NCBI RefSeq assembly: GCF_002954685.1
Contig: NZ_MSCN01000001.1
Location: 396,256-460,255, forward strand
Reading direction: 5' to 3'
Source: Polaribacter porphyrae
GTDB lineage: Bacteria > Bacteroidota > Bacteroidia > Flavobacteriales > Flavobacteriaceae
DNA: 64,000 nucleotides
Shown here: piece by piece, positions 46,772 to 55,698 of the stretch
Layout: each line of letters starts with the position of its first letter
Position numbering within the stretch: the first letter of the stretch is position 1
The notes under the pieces: model-generated
What the model was told of the DNA's origin: nothing
What the model saw: the letters and a program-made list of their open reading frames with translations, nothing else
The model's database searches: none
Program-made: the position numbers and the translations under genes

Positions 46772-47483
46772 TTTCTAAACGAGTTTTAGTGATGAATAAA
46801 AAGAAAAAAGTAACACTTAAAAAATAGATTATATCTCTTGTGTCAATAACACCTCTAGAAATACTTTTAAAGTGTTCGTTAATGCCTAATTGTTTGATCG
46901 TAAAACTATTACTGCCAAAAGAAGATGCAATTGCATCAAAACCATAGAATAAAAAGAAGGTAATAAATACTCCTAAAATAAACGCAATAATTTGATTTTT
47001 AGATAGTGTTGAAGTAAATAAACCAATAGCAGTATAGGTTGATGCTAAAAACAGTAAACCTAAATAAGAACCAATAGTACTTCCAAAATCGATATTCCCA
47101 ACTGGATTTCCCAATTGATAAATTGTATAAACATAAATAAAAGTAGGAATGATAGCAATACAAACCAATAGGAGTGCAGCCCAAAATTTGCCTAAGACAA
47201 TTTGCCAATCAGAAATAGGTTTTGTTTTTAAAAGTTCAATGGTTCCCGTGTTAAATTCATCAGCAAAACTTTTCATAGTAATTGCAGGAATCAAAAAGAG
47301 AAAAACCCAGGGAACTAAATAGAAGAATGGAGTAACATCTGCAAAACCAGCATTTAAGATGTTAAAATCGTCATTAAAAACAAATAAGAATAAACTAGTA
47401 ATCAACAAGAAAACTCCAATGACCAGATATGCAATTGGGCTTGCAAAAAACGAGTTAAATTCTTTTTTTAAAATGGATAACAT
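46764..47483 (-). CDS. gldF: Gliding motility ABC transporter permease GldF
   Basis: 239 residues with six hydrophobic helices; N-terminal MLSILKKEFNSFFASPIAYL and KSFADEFNTGTIELLKTKPI are typical of the GldF/ABC-2 permease family. Partner of GldG. The start at 47483 lies 9 bp after a nine-fold tandem repeat of a 7-bp unit, which occupies the usual promoter position; no TAnnTTTG box is visible there. Transcription may therefore depend on read-through from the upstream GNAT group or on the array itself. Confidence 0.93.
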   Translation of the reverse strand: MLSILKKEFNSFFASPIAYLVIGVFLLITSLFLFVFNDDFNILNAGFADVTPFFYLVPWVFLFLIPAITMKSFADEFNTGTIELLKTKPISDWQIVLGKFWAALLLVCIAIIPTFIYVYTIYQLGNPVGNIDFGSTIGSYLGLLFLASTYTAIGLFTSTLSKNQIIAFILGVFITFFLFYGFDAIASSFGSNSFTIKQLGINEHFKSISRGVIDTRDIIYFLSVTFFFLFITKTRLENE

Positions 47484-47492
47484 TTAATTTTC

Positions 47493-47562
47493 TTCTAACT
47501 TCTAACTTCTAACTTCTAACTTCTAACTTCTAACTTCTAACTTCTAACTTCTAACTTCCAGA
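47493..47562. repeat. 7-bp tandem repeat (TTCTAAC)9
   Basis: Nine perfect copies of TTCTAAC run from 47493 to 47555, followed by a diverged tenth unit (TTCCAGA). The array lies directly upstream of gldF and includes the stop codon and last few codons of the GNAT gene (LEVRS, minus strand). Since the stop is inside the first units met, changes in copy number would not alter the GNAT protein. The unit is not a multiple of three and is prone to slippage. Confidence 0.95.
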
Positions 47563-48064
47563 TTCTATTAAAATCATACACTTTACACTTTCTTTGAGGT
47601 TGAAAAATAAAATTATGTTTCTCTAACAACGCAATTGAAGACATATTATTTTTATGAGTAAATGCTTCAATTGTTTTTAGATTGAGTTCTTTTTTTCCGA
47701 ATTCTAATACGGTTTGTAAAGCTTCAGACATAAAACCTTTATTTTGAAATTCAGGTTTTAGTTTATAGCCGATTTCTGCGTATTTTTTATGAATGTTAAC
47801 TTTATGTAAAATGATGCTTCCAATAATTTCTTGTTGAAATTCAATTAACCAAAAAACACATTTTTTATCATTATACAATGATTTACAAACTGTAATAAAA
47901 TCTTTTGCCTCTTCAAAACTTTCAATCAATTTTGTACCTACAAATTTATTTATTTCTTTGCTTGAGCGTAAATCAAAAACAGCATTTGTATCTTTTAAAG
48001 TAGCTTCTCTTAAAAGTAATCTTTCTGTTTTTAGAATTGGAAAATTTGTAAAATTGAAGTTCAT
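47537..48064 (-). CDS. GNAT-family N-acetyltransferase (RimJ/RimL-like)
   Basis: 175 residues from the ATG at 48064. A start 42 bp further upstream (48106) would overlap the previous gene and add 14 residues before the family start FPILKTERLLLREATLKD. The acetyl-CoA-binding motif region reads PEFQNKGFMSEALQTVLEFG, followed by VEAF-like TIEAFTHKNNMSSIALLEKH. Likely acetylates an amine on a protein N-terminus or small molecule. Its C-terminus runs into the 7-bp tandem array. Confidence 0.88.
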   Translation of the reverse strand: MNFNFTNFPILKTERLLLREATLKDTNAVFDLRSSKEINKFVGTKLIESFEEAKDFITVCKSLYNDKKCVFWLIEFQQEIIGSIILHKVNIHKKYAEIGYKLKPEFQNKGFMSEALQTVLEFGKKELNLKTIEAFTHKNNMSSIALLEKHNFIFQPQRKCKVYDFNRIWKLEVRS

Positions 48065-48068
48065 TAAT

Positions 48069-48677
48069 TTATAAAAATATAGCGAAACCAACTGATGAAC
48101 TAACACCTGAAGAAATTGATTTTAAATTATTTGGATTATTATCGCTTTGTTTATTTGAACTTCTTACATAATTAATGCCCAACTCTAAACTAATCATATC
48201 ATTGATAAAGTATGCAATTCCACCACCAACTTGTAAATTGGTAAAAGAGCCTTTACTTTCATTTGAATTGTTATTAAATGTAGATTCACTTTTAAAACTT
48301 CCAAAAGCAAATCTTCCTGAAACAAAGGGTTTAAATTTATTTTCAGAAAAATAGTATTTGATAAATGGTGCAGCAGATATACTACTTGATTTAAATTCGC
48401 TACCACCATTATTTTCAGATTTATTAAAAGCAAGTGTTATGTTTGCGCCCAAAACTAAATTATCAATAACTAGAAAACCAATTTCTGGAGATATTGAAAA
48501 TCCACTATTTTTTCCTGTATTTTGGCTACCATTATTGTCATCTTTAATACTATTATTAATAAAATTAGCATTTAAATTACTACTTGCACCAAGGTATATT
48601 TTCCCTTTTTCAGTTTGGCTATAAGTGTTTATTGCAAAAAGTGTAACAAGAAATAAGGCAATTTTTTTTAATTTCAT
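48069..48677 (-). CDS. Small outer-membrane beta-barrel protein (porin-family, OmpA-like N-domain)
   Basis: 202 residues with signal peptide (to about TYSQ20) and eight or so amphipathic strands (GFSISPEIGFLVIDNLVLGA; FKPFVSGRFAFGSFKSES; MISLELGINYVRS), ending VGFAIFL. No peptidoglycan-binding domain. Two N/S-rich loops likely face outward. Structural or pore role; ligand unknown. Same strand as GNAT downstream and the ABM protein upstream (13-bp gap). Confidence 0.78.
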   Translation of the reverse strand: MKLKKIALFLVTLFAINTYSQTEKGKIYLGASSNLNANFINNSIKDDNNGSQNTGKNSGFSISPEIGFLVIDNLVLGANITLAFNKSENNGGSEFKSSSISAAPFIKYYFSENKFKPFVSGRFAFGSFKSESTFNNNSNESKGSFTNLQVGGGIAYFINDMISLELGINYVRSSNKQSDNNPNNLKSISSGVSSSVGFAIFL

Positions 48678-48690
48678 AATTTATATTTGT

Positions 48691-48987
48691 TTAAGTTAAA
48701 GATTCTTTTTTATCCACACTCCAAGCTTCAGGTTTATTATTAAAATAACCTTTTGTTTGTTGCCAAGTTGTTTTAAAGAAATCAGAATTTCGATAGTTTT
48801 CTAAATCTTGTTCAGTATTCCAAAAAGAATACGTGAAAAAGATTTCAGGATTAATTTTATCTTGATATAGTTCTAATAATTGGCAACCTTCAGTATTTCT
48901 AATTTGCTCCTTTTTCTCATCAAACATTTGCTCAAATTCTTGAATATGATTTGAATGAAAACTCATTTTTACAATTCTAACAAACAT
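48691..48987 (-). CDS. Antibiotic biosynthesis monooxygenase-domain (quinol monooxygenase-like) protein
   Basis: 98 residues, a single ABM dimeric alpha-beta barrel: MFVRIVKMSFHSNHIQEFEQ, EGCQLLELYQDKINPEIFFT and WNTEQDLENYRNS. Proteins of this size act as heme-degrading or quinol monooxygenases, or as small-ligand binders; no cofactor is visible. It follows the SAM hydroxide adenosyltransferase gene by 6 bp. Confidence 0.82.
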   Translation of the reverse strand: MFVRIVKMSFHSNHIQEFEQMFDEKKEQIRNTEGCQLLELYQDKINPEIFFTYSFWNTEQDLENYRNSDFFKTTWQQTKGYFNNKPEAWSVDKKESLT

Positions 48988-48993
48988 AAAACA

Positions 48994-49854
48994 TTAAGTT
49001 AAAGGTGTGTATTCTGGTTTTGATTCTGTAAAAAAATCAATAATAATTGGGTCTCTATATTCTAAACCTAATAAAGTTGATGCACCACCAACAGTTTTTA
49101 AATTACTTCTGTAAATGGCAATTTCTAAATAACCAGCAGAATTGAATAATGCTAGTTTATTACCATCAAATTGATTGTAATCGCTAGAAGATGTGCCTTT
49201 AATTTCATTGTATTTATTAAATATTTTGGTAAAAGAATAACGAGAAGCAGTTACTTTAAAAGCACGTCCTTTTCCAACATCATTAAACATCTTTTTACTT
49301 ATGTTAGTAATAATATTTCCATAATTGTCAATATATAAAACGCCACCAATAATTTGATTTTGACTCTGATTTACTTTTGGCTGAATTTCAACAAGTTTTT
49401 TAAACTCTTTAATTTCTCTACCAATTACAGTTAAGTTTCCTCCTCTAGCAATAAAACAAGCTACTTTTACAAACACATCTAATACAGGGAAACTACTTTC
49501 AATTCTATCATGAATATTAATTTCTACAATTTTTGTAGGTACAATTTCAGAAGCTATCATAGAAATAATTCCATTGTCTGGACACACAAAAAAATGACCA
49601 TCTAGCTCTAGAGCAATATGCTTATTGTCAATACTTAATTCTGAATCAACACCTACTATATGTGTTGTGCCTTTTGGGAAACTTTTATAAGAGTTTTTAA
49701 GAATATATGCAGTTTCTGTAATGCTAAATGGAGAAATTTCGTGAGTAATATCAACAATTTTAGCATCAGCCAATTCAGAAAAAATAGCACCTTTTACAGC
49801 CCCAACAAAATGGTCTTTTGTTCCAAAATCTGTAGTTAGTGTTATAAAAGACAT
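48994..49854 (-). CDS. SAM hydroxide adenosyltransferase (DUF62, chlorinase/fluorinase superfamily)
   Basis: 286 residues. N-terminal LTTDFGTKDHFVGAVKG carries the conserved Asp that binds the adenosine ribose, followed by KIVDITHEISPFSI and FVCPDNGIISM; the C-terminal domain begins near 170. Members hydrolyse S-adenosylmethionine to adenosine and methionine; the halogenases are rare relatives, so hydrolysis is the default. Cytoplasmic. Divergent from phoH; its -7 box is at 49903-49910. Confidence 0.9.
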   Translation of the reverse strand: MSFITLTTDFGTKDHFVGAVKGAIFSELADAKIVDITHEISPFSITETAYILKNSYKSFPKGTTHIVGVDSELSIDNKHIALELDGHFFVCPDNGIISMIASEIVPTKIVEINIHDRIESSFPVLDVFVKVACFIARGGNLTVIGREIKEFKKLVEIQPKVNQSQNQIIGGVLYIDNYGNIITNISKKMFNDVGKGRAFKVTASRYSFTKIFNKYNEIKGTSSSDYNQFDGNKLALFNSAGYLEIAIYRSNLKTVGGASTLLGLEYRDPIIIDFFTESKPEYTPLT

Positions 49855-49902
49855 GTAGTTTTATTGTTGATTAGTTGTGTAAAAGTTGTTAACTATTTTA
49901 CG

Positions 49903-49910
49903 CAAATCTA
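49903..49910 (-). promoter_or_regulatory. -7 box for the SAM hydroxide adenosyltransferase gene
   Basis: Minus strand TAGATTTG, 48 bp before the ATG at 49854. No clear -33. Confidence 0.4.
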
Positions 49911-49981
49911 AACATTTTAGGTTTTTAAATTACTATTTTTAGTTGATTAATTAACGCTAATTTTATACAAAATATTATCAT

Positions 49982-50935
49982 TTGAACGAACGCATTATAG
50001 AGCTTACAGAAATCAGTCCTAAAGATTTTTTTGGAGCTCACAACAGTACTATTGAGCAGTTAAAAAGATATTTCCCGAAAATAAAAATTGTCGCTCGAGG
50101 ATCTAAATTAAAAATTTACGGAGAATCAGATCTTCTGGATGAATTTGAAATTCGTTTAGAACGCTTAATAAAGTATTTTAATCGATATAATAAATTGGAT
50201 GAAAATAGCATTGAGCGTATTTTAACATCTACAGGAAAGGAGGAAAAAACAACTTCCGCAAGAAATACAAAAGATGTTTTAGTACATGGAGTAAGTGGAA
50301 AGTTAATCAAAGCCCAAACAGAAAATCAACGTAAAATGGTTACTTTAATGGCAAAGAACGATATGTTGTTTGCTGTAGGACCAGCAGGAACAGGAAAAAC
50401 CTACACAGCTGTAGCTTTGGCAGTTAAAGCCTTAAAAGAAAAAGAAGTTCGTAGAATTATTTTAACAAGGCCTGCTGTAGAATCAGGAGAAAATTTAGGG
50501 TTTTTACCTGGCGATTTAAAAGAAAAATTAGATCCTTACATGCAACCTCTATATGATGCTTTACGAGATATGATTCCACACGAAAGATTAGAATCTAATA
50601 TCGAAAAAGGAGTGATACAAATTGCACCTTTGGCATTTATGCGTGGTAGAACTTTAGATAATGCATTTGTAATTTTAGATGAAGCCCAAAACACGACACA
50701 TAACCAGATGAAAATGTTTTTAACGAGAATGGGTAAAAATGCTAAATTTATTATTACAGGTGATCCAGGTCAAATAGATTTGCCAAGAAAACAAGTTTCA
50801 GGTTTAAAAGAATCTTTATTAGCATTAAAAGATATCGATGGCATAGCACAAGTGCATCTGGATGATAAAGATGTAGTAAGACACAGATTAGTTAAGAAAA
50901 TTATTACAGCATATAAAAGTATAGAATCAGAATGA
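49982..50935 (+). CDS. phoH: PhoH-family ATPase
   Basis: 317 residues starting with TTG at 49982; the N-terminus NERIIELTEISPKDFFG is the usual family opening, so the rare start is credible and no ATG fits. P-loop GPAGTGKTYTAVALA near 134 and Walker B FVILDEAQNTT near 230. PhoH proteins are cytoplasmic ATPases, some with RNA-related activity; the precise role is uncertain. Its stop overlaps the next start as ATGA. Confidence 0.93.
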   Translation: MNERIIELTEISPKDFFGAHNSTIEQLKRYFPKIKIVARGSKLKIYGESDLLDEFEIRLERLIKYFNRYNKLDENSIERILTSTGKEEKTTSARNTKDVLVHGVSGKLIKAQTENQRKMVTLMAKNDMLFAVGPAGTGKTYTAVALAVKALKEKEVRRIILTRPAVESGENLGFLPGDLKEKLDPYMQPLYDALRDMIPHERLESNIEKGVIQIAPLAFMRGRTLDNAFVILDEAQNTTHNQMKMFLTRMGKNAKFIITGDPGQIDLPRKQVSGLKESLLALKDIDGIAQVHLDDKDVVRHRLVKKIITAYKSIESE

Positions 50936-51552
50936 TAAATATTGAGGATAGTAAATTAGGCTTGCAAGATTATTTTTACATTGGGTATTTGTACTTAATT
51001 ATTTTAGGAATTGTGAGTGATGCCATTTTCTATGGAATTTTCGGAGTTTCTTACCTCAATTACACTACAATTTTAGATGCTCTAATTTCCCCAATAAGTT
51101 TGTTAACCAATAATTGGAAAATTTCTCTTTTTTTAGCGTTAATGTTTTGGTTGATGTATTTGTATTTTACAAAATGGATGTTCAAATTATATGCGTATTT
51201 GAGAGAGAAAAAATGGTATCGAAAAATATATAATATTGAAAAGTGGGATAAGAAATATGAAGAGTTAGGCAAAAAGAAGAATATTATTCCTGGAATGATG
51301 TCTATTTTCTTCTTACTATTTATTTCTATGAGAACAGGAATGGGAATTGGTATGAAACAGAAATATGCTAAAAAAGAAATTATACCCAATTACACTTTAG
51401 TTTTTAAAGATAATACCCAACTTGATGTACGTAAAATAGGACAAAATTCTGCTTATTTCTTTTATTTTATCCCTGGTGAAAAAGTAATTACTGCCACACC
51501 AATTACAGATAATTTAAAGCAAATAAAAGTTTTAGAAAAGAAAAAGAAATAA
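50932..51552 (+). CDS. Uncharacterised membrane protein coupled to phoH
   Basis: 206 residues with three or four hydrophobic segments (about 15-36, 62-82, 118-135) and a soluble tail of about 65 residues. I do not recognise a family. The tail [20 protein letters not shown] is patterned like that of the membrane protein at 39245-39949. It overlaps phoH by 4 bp, so it is translated from the same mRNA; whether it works with PhoH is unknown. Confidence 0.6.
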   Translation: MINIEDSKLGLQDYFYIGYLYLIILGIVSDAIFYGIFGVSYLNYTTILDALISPISLLTNNWKISLFLALMFWLMYLYFTKWMFKLYAYLREKKWYRKIYNIEKWDKKYEELGKKKNIIPGMMSIFFLLFISMRTGMGIGMKQKYAKKEIIPNYTLVFKDNTQLDVRKIGQNSAYFFYFIPGEKVITATPITDNLKQIKVLEKKKK

Positions 51553-51563
51553 ACTGGATAGTT

Positions 51564-51571
51564 TATTTTTG
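51564..51571 (+). promoter_or_regulatory. -7 box for purC
   Basis: TATTTTTG followed by CAGCC, 22 bp before the ATG at 51594. Weak -33. Confidence 0.45.
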
Positions 51572-51593
51572 CAGCCACAACATAATTATAATA

Positions 51594-52541
51594 ATGAATA
51601 CAATTAATGAAACGAATTTCCAGTTTCCAAATCAAAAATCTGTTTATAAAGGTAAGGTAAGAGAAGTTTACAATATTAATGATGAACTTTTAGTAATGAT
51701 TGCCACAGATAGATTATCTGCTTTTGATGTGATTTTACCACGTCAAATTCCATTTAAAGGTCAAATTTTAAATCAGATTGCTACAAAAATGATGAATGAT
51801 ACAGCAGATGTTGTTCCTAATTGGTTACTAGCAAATCCTGATGAAAATGTTGCTATTGGTCATCTATGTGAGCCTTTTAAAGTAGAAATGGTCATAAGAG
51901 GTTATCTTTCTGGTCATGCAGCTCGTGAATATAAATTAGGTAAAAGAATGTTGTGTGGAGTTGAAATGGCAGAAGGTTTAAAAGAAAATGATAAATTTCC
52001 TACTCCAATAATAACACCATCAACAAAAGCTGATAATGGCGAACATGATGAAGATATTTCTCGAGAAGACATTTTAGCAAAAGGAATTGTTTCCGAAGAA
52101 GATTATATCATTTTAGAAAAATATACAAGAGCTTTATTTAACAGAGGAACAGAAATAGCTGTTAAAAGAGGTTTAATTTTAGTAGATACCAAATACGAAT
52201 TTGGAAAAACTAAAGATGGCAAAATTGTTTTGATTGATGAGATTCACACTCCAGATTCTTCTCGTTATTTTTATGCTGATGGTTATGAAGAAAGACAAGA
52301 TAATAACGAAGCACAAAAACAATTGTCTAAAGAATTTGTAAGACAATGGTTGATAGAAAACGGTTTTCAAGGAAAAGAAGGGCAACAAATACCAGAAATG
52401 TCAGATGAAAAAATCATCGAGATTTCGAATAGATATATAGAGTTATACGAACAAATTACTGGAGAAAATTTTGTAAAAGCATCTACAGAAAATGTACTAG
52501 AAAGAATTGAAGAAAATGTGAATTCTTTTTTAATAAACTAA
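51594..52541 (+). CDS. purC: Phosphoribosylaminoimidazole-succinocarboxamide synthase
   Basis: 315 residues, the longer SAICAR synthase form found in Bacteroidota and eukaryote-like branches rather than the 240-residue E. coli type. It joins CAIR and aspartate with ATP in purine synthesis. Motifs: [11 protein letters not shown] near the N-terminus, [36 protein letters not shown] and [18 protein letters not shown]. Stand-alone gene with its own promoter. Confidence 0.96.
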   Translation: MNTINETNFQFPNQKSVYKGKVREVYNINDELLVMIATDRLSAFDVILPRQIPFKGQILNQIATKMMNDTADVVPNWLLANPDENVAIGHLCEPFKVEMVIRGYLSGHAAREYKLGKRMLCGVEMAEGLKENDKFPTPIITPSTKADNGEHDEDISREDILAKGIVSEEDYIILEKYTRALFNRGTEIAVKRGLILVDTKYEFGKTKDGKIVLIDEIHTPDSSRYFYADGYEERQDNNEAQKQLSKEFVRQWLIENGFQGKEGQQIPEMSDEKIIEISNRYIELYEQITGENFVKASTENVLERIEENVNSFLIN

Positions 52542-52552
52542 AACACGATTTT

Positions 52553-52639
52553 GTCATTGCAAGGAGGAACGACGTGACAATCTCAATAATAAATAGCAAT
52601 CATCTAACAGATTACTTCGACATTCTTCCTAGTAATGAC
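52553..52639. repeat. Dispersed imperfect palindrome, copy A
   Basis: An 87-bp element opening GTCATTGCAAGGAGGAACGA and closing TTCTTCCTAGTAATGAC. The ends are inverted repeats (GTCATTgC / GtAATGAC) and the interior carries CAATCTC / AGATTACTTC. It is more G+C-rich than surrounding spacer. A relative occurs at 61494-61565, so it belongs to a mobile or amplified palindrome family. Confidence 0.75.
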
Positions 52640-52696
52640 GAATTTTTTTGAAGTTTTTATTTTTAATCAAAACAATCAATTAACAAACAACTAAAA

Positions 52697-53884
52697 ATGA
52701 TTATAGAACCAAGAACAAGAGGCTTTATTTGCTTAACATCACATCCAACAGGTTGTGAGCAAAATGTAATAGATCAAATAGAATATGTAAAATTGAAAGG
52801 AAAAATTGACGGTGCAAAAAAAGTATTAGTAATTGGTGCATCAACAGGTTTTGGCTTGGCATCAAGAATTACAAGCGCTTTTGGTTCTGATGCTGCAACC
52901 ATTGGAGTTTTCTTCGACAAGCCAGCAACTGAAGGCAGACCAGGTTCTCCAGGTTATTACAACACAGCCGCTTTTGAAAAACACGCTCATCAAGCAGGTT
53001 TGTATGCAAAAAGTATTAATGGAGATGCATTTTCAAATGAAATTAAAGAACAAGTTGTCAATTTGATCAAAGAAGATTTAGGGCAAATTGATTTAGTAAT
53101 CTACAGTTTGGCATCACCAGTAAGAAAACATCCAGAAACTGGAAAACGTTACAAATCCGTTTTAAAACCGATTGGAGAAGTTTTTAGCAATAAAACTGTT
53201 GATTTTCATACAGGAAATGTATCAGAAATATCTATAAATCCTGCAGAAGGAGACGATATTGCAAATACTGTAACAGTAATGGGTGGTGAAGATTGGAAAA
53301 TGTGGATGGATGCTTTACAAGCTGAAAACCTACTTTCTGAAGGAGCTACAACTGTTGCCTATTCTTACATTGGGCCAGATGTTACAAAACCAGTCTATAG
53401 AAATGGAACAATTGGTGCTGCAAAAGACGATTTAGAAAAAACAGCTGTTACAATTACTGATGATCTAAAATCAATAGGAGGTAAGGCATACGTTTCTGTA
53501 AATAAAGCTTTAGTAACGCAAGCTAGTTCTGCAATTCCTGTAATACCTTTATACATTTCTTTATTATTTAAAGTGATGAAAGAAAAGAATATTCACGAAG
53601 GTTGTATAGAGCAAATTCAACGTTTATATAGCCAACGTTTATTTGGTGGCGATTTAGATTTGGATGCAAAAGGAAGAATAAGAGTTGATGATTGGGAAAT
53701 GCGTGAAGATGTGCAAGCAGAAATTGCAGAACTTTGGAAAAGTGCTACCACAGAAAATTTATCAGAAATAGGAGATTTAGAAGGCTACAGTAATGAGTTC
53801 TTTAAACTTTTTGGATTTAAAGTAGCTGGAGTAGATTATGATGCTGACGTAAATGAAGTAGTAAAGATTCCTAGTGAACAATAA
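52697..53884 (+). CDS. fabV: Trans-2-enoyl-CoA/ACP reductase FabV
   Basis: 395 residues, the usual FabV length. N-terminal MIIEPRTRGFICLTSHPTGC, NADH-binding VLVIGASTGFGLASRI near 46-61 and the Y-x8-K active pair Y234 and K243. FabV reduces the enoyl thioester in the last step of fatty-acid elongation, replacing FabI, and is naturally less sensitive to triclosan in other species. It lies after the palindrome repeat and stands alone. Confidence 0.95.
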   Translation: MIIEPRTRGFICLTSHPTGCEQNVIDQIEYVKLKGKIDGAKKVLVIGASTGFGLASRITSAFGSDAATIGVFFDKPATEGRPGSPGYYNTAAFEKHAHQAGLYAKSINGDAFSNEIKEQVVNLIKEDLGQIDLVIYSLASPVRKHPETGKRYKSVLKPIGEVFSNKTVDFHTGNVSEISINPAEGDDIANTVTVMGGEDWKMWMDALQAENLLSEGATTVAYSYIGPDVTKPVYRNGTIGAAKDDLEKTAVTITDDLKSIGGKAYVSVNKALVTQASSAIPVIPLYISLLFKVMKEKNIHEGCIEQIQRLYSQRLFGGDLDLDAKGRIRVDDWEMREDVQAEIAELWKSATTENLSEIGDLEGYSNEFFKLFGFKVAGVDYDADVNEVVKIPSEQ

Positions 53885-53941
53885 TTAGAAATATCATTTT
53901 TATGAGAGTAAGAATCTAAATTTTAACATTTAAATTAAATT

Positions 53942-54421
53942 TTGAAAGCAGCCACAATAAAGTCTTTGAAAGATGAATTATCTCATAAATCTTCAGATGA
54001 GTTAAAAAGGTTGTGTCTACAACTGGCTAGATTTAAAGTTGAAAATAAAGAATTACTTACCTATTTATTATTTGAAGCACATAACGAAGAACAGTATATT
54101 GAAAATTGTAAATCTTTTATAGATACCTTATTTGATGAAATAGATACCCAGAATGCGTATTATGTTCGTAAAAAAATACGTAAAATATTGTCGTCAAGTA
54201 AAAAGTTGATTCGTTTTTCAAAGAAAAAAGAAACAGAAGCAGAGGTTTTACTTCATTTTTGTAAGAAATTGAAAAACTACAATCCATTTTTTAAGAGAAG
54301 TACACGTTTGCAAAATATTTTTCAAACACAAATGCGAATGGCTAAAAATGCGGTTCTAAAATTGCATGAAGATTTACAATACGATTATCAATTAGAATTA
54401 GATAATTTATTAAATGACTAA
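53942..54421 (+). CDS. Uncharacterised alpha-helical protein
   Basis: 159 residues starting at TTG (53942), since no ATG falls before residue about 130. Entirely helical and charged, without signal peptide or membrane helix: SSDELKRLCLQLARFKVENK, ELLTYLLFEAHNEEQYIENC and RKKIRKILSSSKKLIRF. I do not recognise a function. Overlaps the next gene by 8 bp, so both are likely in one operon. Confidence 0.6.
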   Translation: MKAATIKSLKDELSHKSSDELKRLCLQLARFKVENKELLTYLLFEAHNEEQYIENCKSFIDTLFDEIDTQNAYYVRKKIRKILSSSKKLIRFSKKKETEAEVLLHFCKKLKNYNPFFKRSTRLQNIFQTQMRMAKNAVLKLHEDLQYDYQLELDNLLND

Positions 54422-54770
54422 AAATAGACCAACATTAGAAAACCTAATAAATGCTAATACGACTGAAGTTGAAATTTTTCAAAATTCGGTATTAAGACCA
54501 ATAATTAAGATGCAACATGATCTTATAATTGCATTTTTTGAAAGTTATTTAAAAAAGAGAAAAATTGTTTTTACTTCTTTATCTGAAGAAAAGAAAAAGA
54601 ATATCATAAAATCTTCTATGGAGAAGGATATTTCTTTTAAAAATAAGATTATTGGTAGTGTTTTAGGTCATTTTTCTATGGATGAATATCAAAATTATAC
54701 TCAAAATTCATCTGAATTTAATAGGCGAATAAAGCAAATCATCATTAAAAGATTGCAAGACAGTATATAA
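54414..54770 (+). CDS. Uncharacterised small protein
   Basis: 118 residues, soluble and helical (TEVEIFQNSVLRPIIKMQHD; IIKSSMEKDISFKNKIIGSV). I cannot assign it to a family of known function. Coupled to the preceding unknown gene by an 8-bp overlap. A strong terminator follows 16 bp after the stop. Confidence 0.65.
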   Translation: MTKNRPTLENLINANTTEVEIFQNSVLRPIIKMQHDLIIAFFESYLKKRKIVFTSLSEEKKKNIIKSSMEKDISFKNKIIGSVLGHFSMDEYQNYTQNSSEFNRRIKQIIIKRLQDSI

Positions 54771-54785
54771 TTTCTCTACAATAAA

Positions 54786-54811
54786 AAACCGCTACTTTAA
54801 GTAGCGGTTTC
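54786..54811. terminator. Terminator after the unknown two-gene unit
   Basis: AAACCGCTACT pairs perfectly with AGTAGCGGTTT around a 3-nt loop, with a preceding A run. Confidence 0.88.
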
Positions 54812-54844
54812 AATCAATCAACCAAAAAACTTCTTTTATTTAAA

Positions 54845-54862
54845 ATTTCACAGATGTGAAAT
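54845..54862. other. Perfect inverted repeat ATTTCAC-N4-GTGAAAT
   Basis: A 7-bp arm palindrome with 4-bp spacer in the spacer between two convergent units. It could be an operator or RNA hairpin; nothing adjacent supports a function. Confidence 0.3.
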
Positions 54863-54996
54863 AACTTTGAGAAGTATATTTATATATCTTACTTATTATT
54901 TTTAACATTACAAATATAAGCTTTATTTGTTTAATTAAATGTTAAAATGAATAAACATAAATAAAATATTTTAATGTTTGTTATAATAATTTTTTA

Positions 54997-55542
54997 TTAT
55001 TGAGGCATAACAACAGAGTCAATAGCATGTACAACTCCATTAGAAGCATCTACATCAGTTATTACAACAGTTGCTGTATTGCCTTTTACATCTGTTAAGA
55101 TTACTTTTCCGTCTTTTAAAGAAGCAGTTAGTTTTCCTCCTTGTACGGTTTTTATTACAAATTTACCTCCATTATCAGTAATTGCTTTTACTACATCTTT
55201 TGCTTTAAACTCACCTGCAACAACATGATACGTTAAAATTGATGTTAATAATTTCTTGTTTTCTGGCTTTAATAAGTTAGCTACTGTGCCTTTAGGTAAT
55301 TTATCAAATGCATTATTTACAGGAGCAAATACAGTAAATGGTCCATCACTGTTTAGAGTTTTTACTAAATCAGCAGCTTTTACAGCAGCTACTAAAGTTG
55401 TAAAATTATCATTAGAAGCAGCAACACTAACAATAGTTTCTTCCTTGTTTTTTTTCTTATCAACAGGGTCAGTATTAGCAAAAGTTGGTAAAGAAATTAC
55501 GATAGCTAAAGCTGCTGTTGATAATAATTTTTTGAAATTCAT
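54997..55542 (-). CDS. Secreted fasciclin (FAS1)-domain protein
   Basis: 181 residues: signal peptide (to about TFANTDP), a lysine-rich linker and one FAS1 domain from about 43 to 179, with NFTTLVAAVKAADLVKTLN, GPFTVFAPVNNAFDKLP and the H-box end NGVVHAIDSVVMP. FAS1 domains mediate adhesion or act as periplasmic binding modules; the exact job is unknown. Single gene with its own -7 box 23 bp upstream. Confidence 0.92.
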   Translation of the reverse strand: MNFKKLLSTAALAIVISLPTFANTDPVDKKKNKEETIVSVAASNDNFTTLVAAVKAADLVKTLNSDGPFTVFAPVNNAFDKLPKGTVANLLKPENKKLLTSILTYHVVAGEFKAKDVVKAITDNGGKFVIKTVQGGKLTASLKDGKVILTDVKGNTATVVITDVDASNGVVHAIDSVVMPQ

Positions 55543-55564
55543 AATATATGTTTTAAGTTTTCAA

Positions 55565-55572
55565 CAAAGTTA
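55565..55572 (-). promoter_or_regulatory. -7 box for the fasciclin gene
   Basis: Minus strand TAACTTTG, 23 bp before the ATG at 55542. Confidence 0.45.
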
Positions 55573-55645
55573 ATATAGAAATGATTTTATTTTGTTTAAT
55601 TAAATGTTAAAATAATTAAACAAAATATTAAAACTTACTTTAACT

Positions 55646-55674
55646 AAAAAAAGACGCTTTTTTATGGCGTCTTC
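55646..55674 (-). terminator. Terminator after the TerC-family gene
   Basis: AAGACGC (55651-55657) pairs with GCGTCTT (55667-55673); on the minus strand a T tract follows. It lies 25 bp after the TerC stop. Confidence 0.85.
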
Positions 55675-55698
55675 TATTTTATGTATGTAAGTTTAATT

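Noticed and set aside
47493..47562. CRISPR-like array
   Set aside because: Units are 7 bp and contiguous with no spacers, so this is a simple tandem repeat.
48994..49854. SAM-dependent halogenase (fluorinase or chlorinase)
   Set aside because: The superfamily matches, but no halogenase-specific context or loop is evident and hydrolysis of SAM is the common activity.
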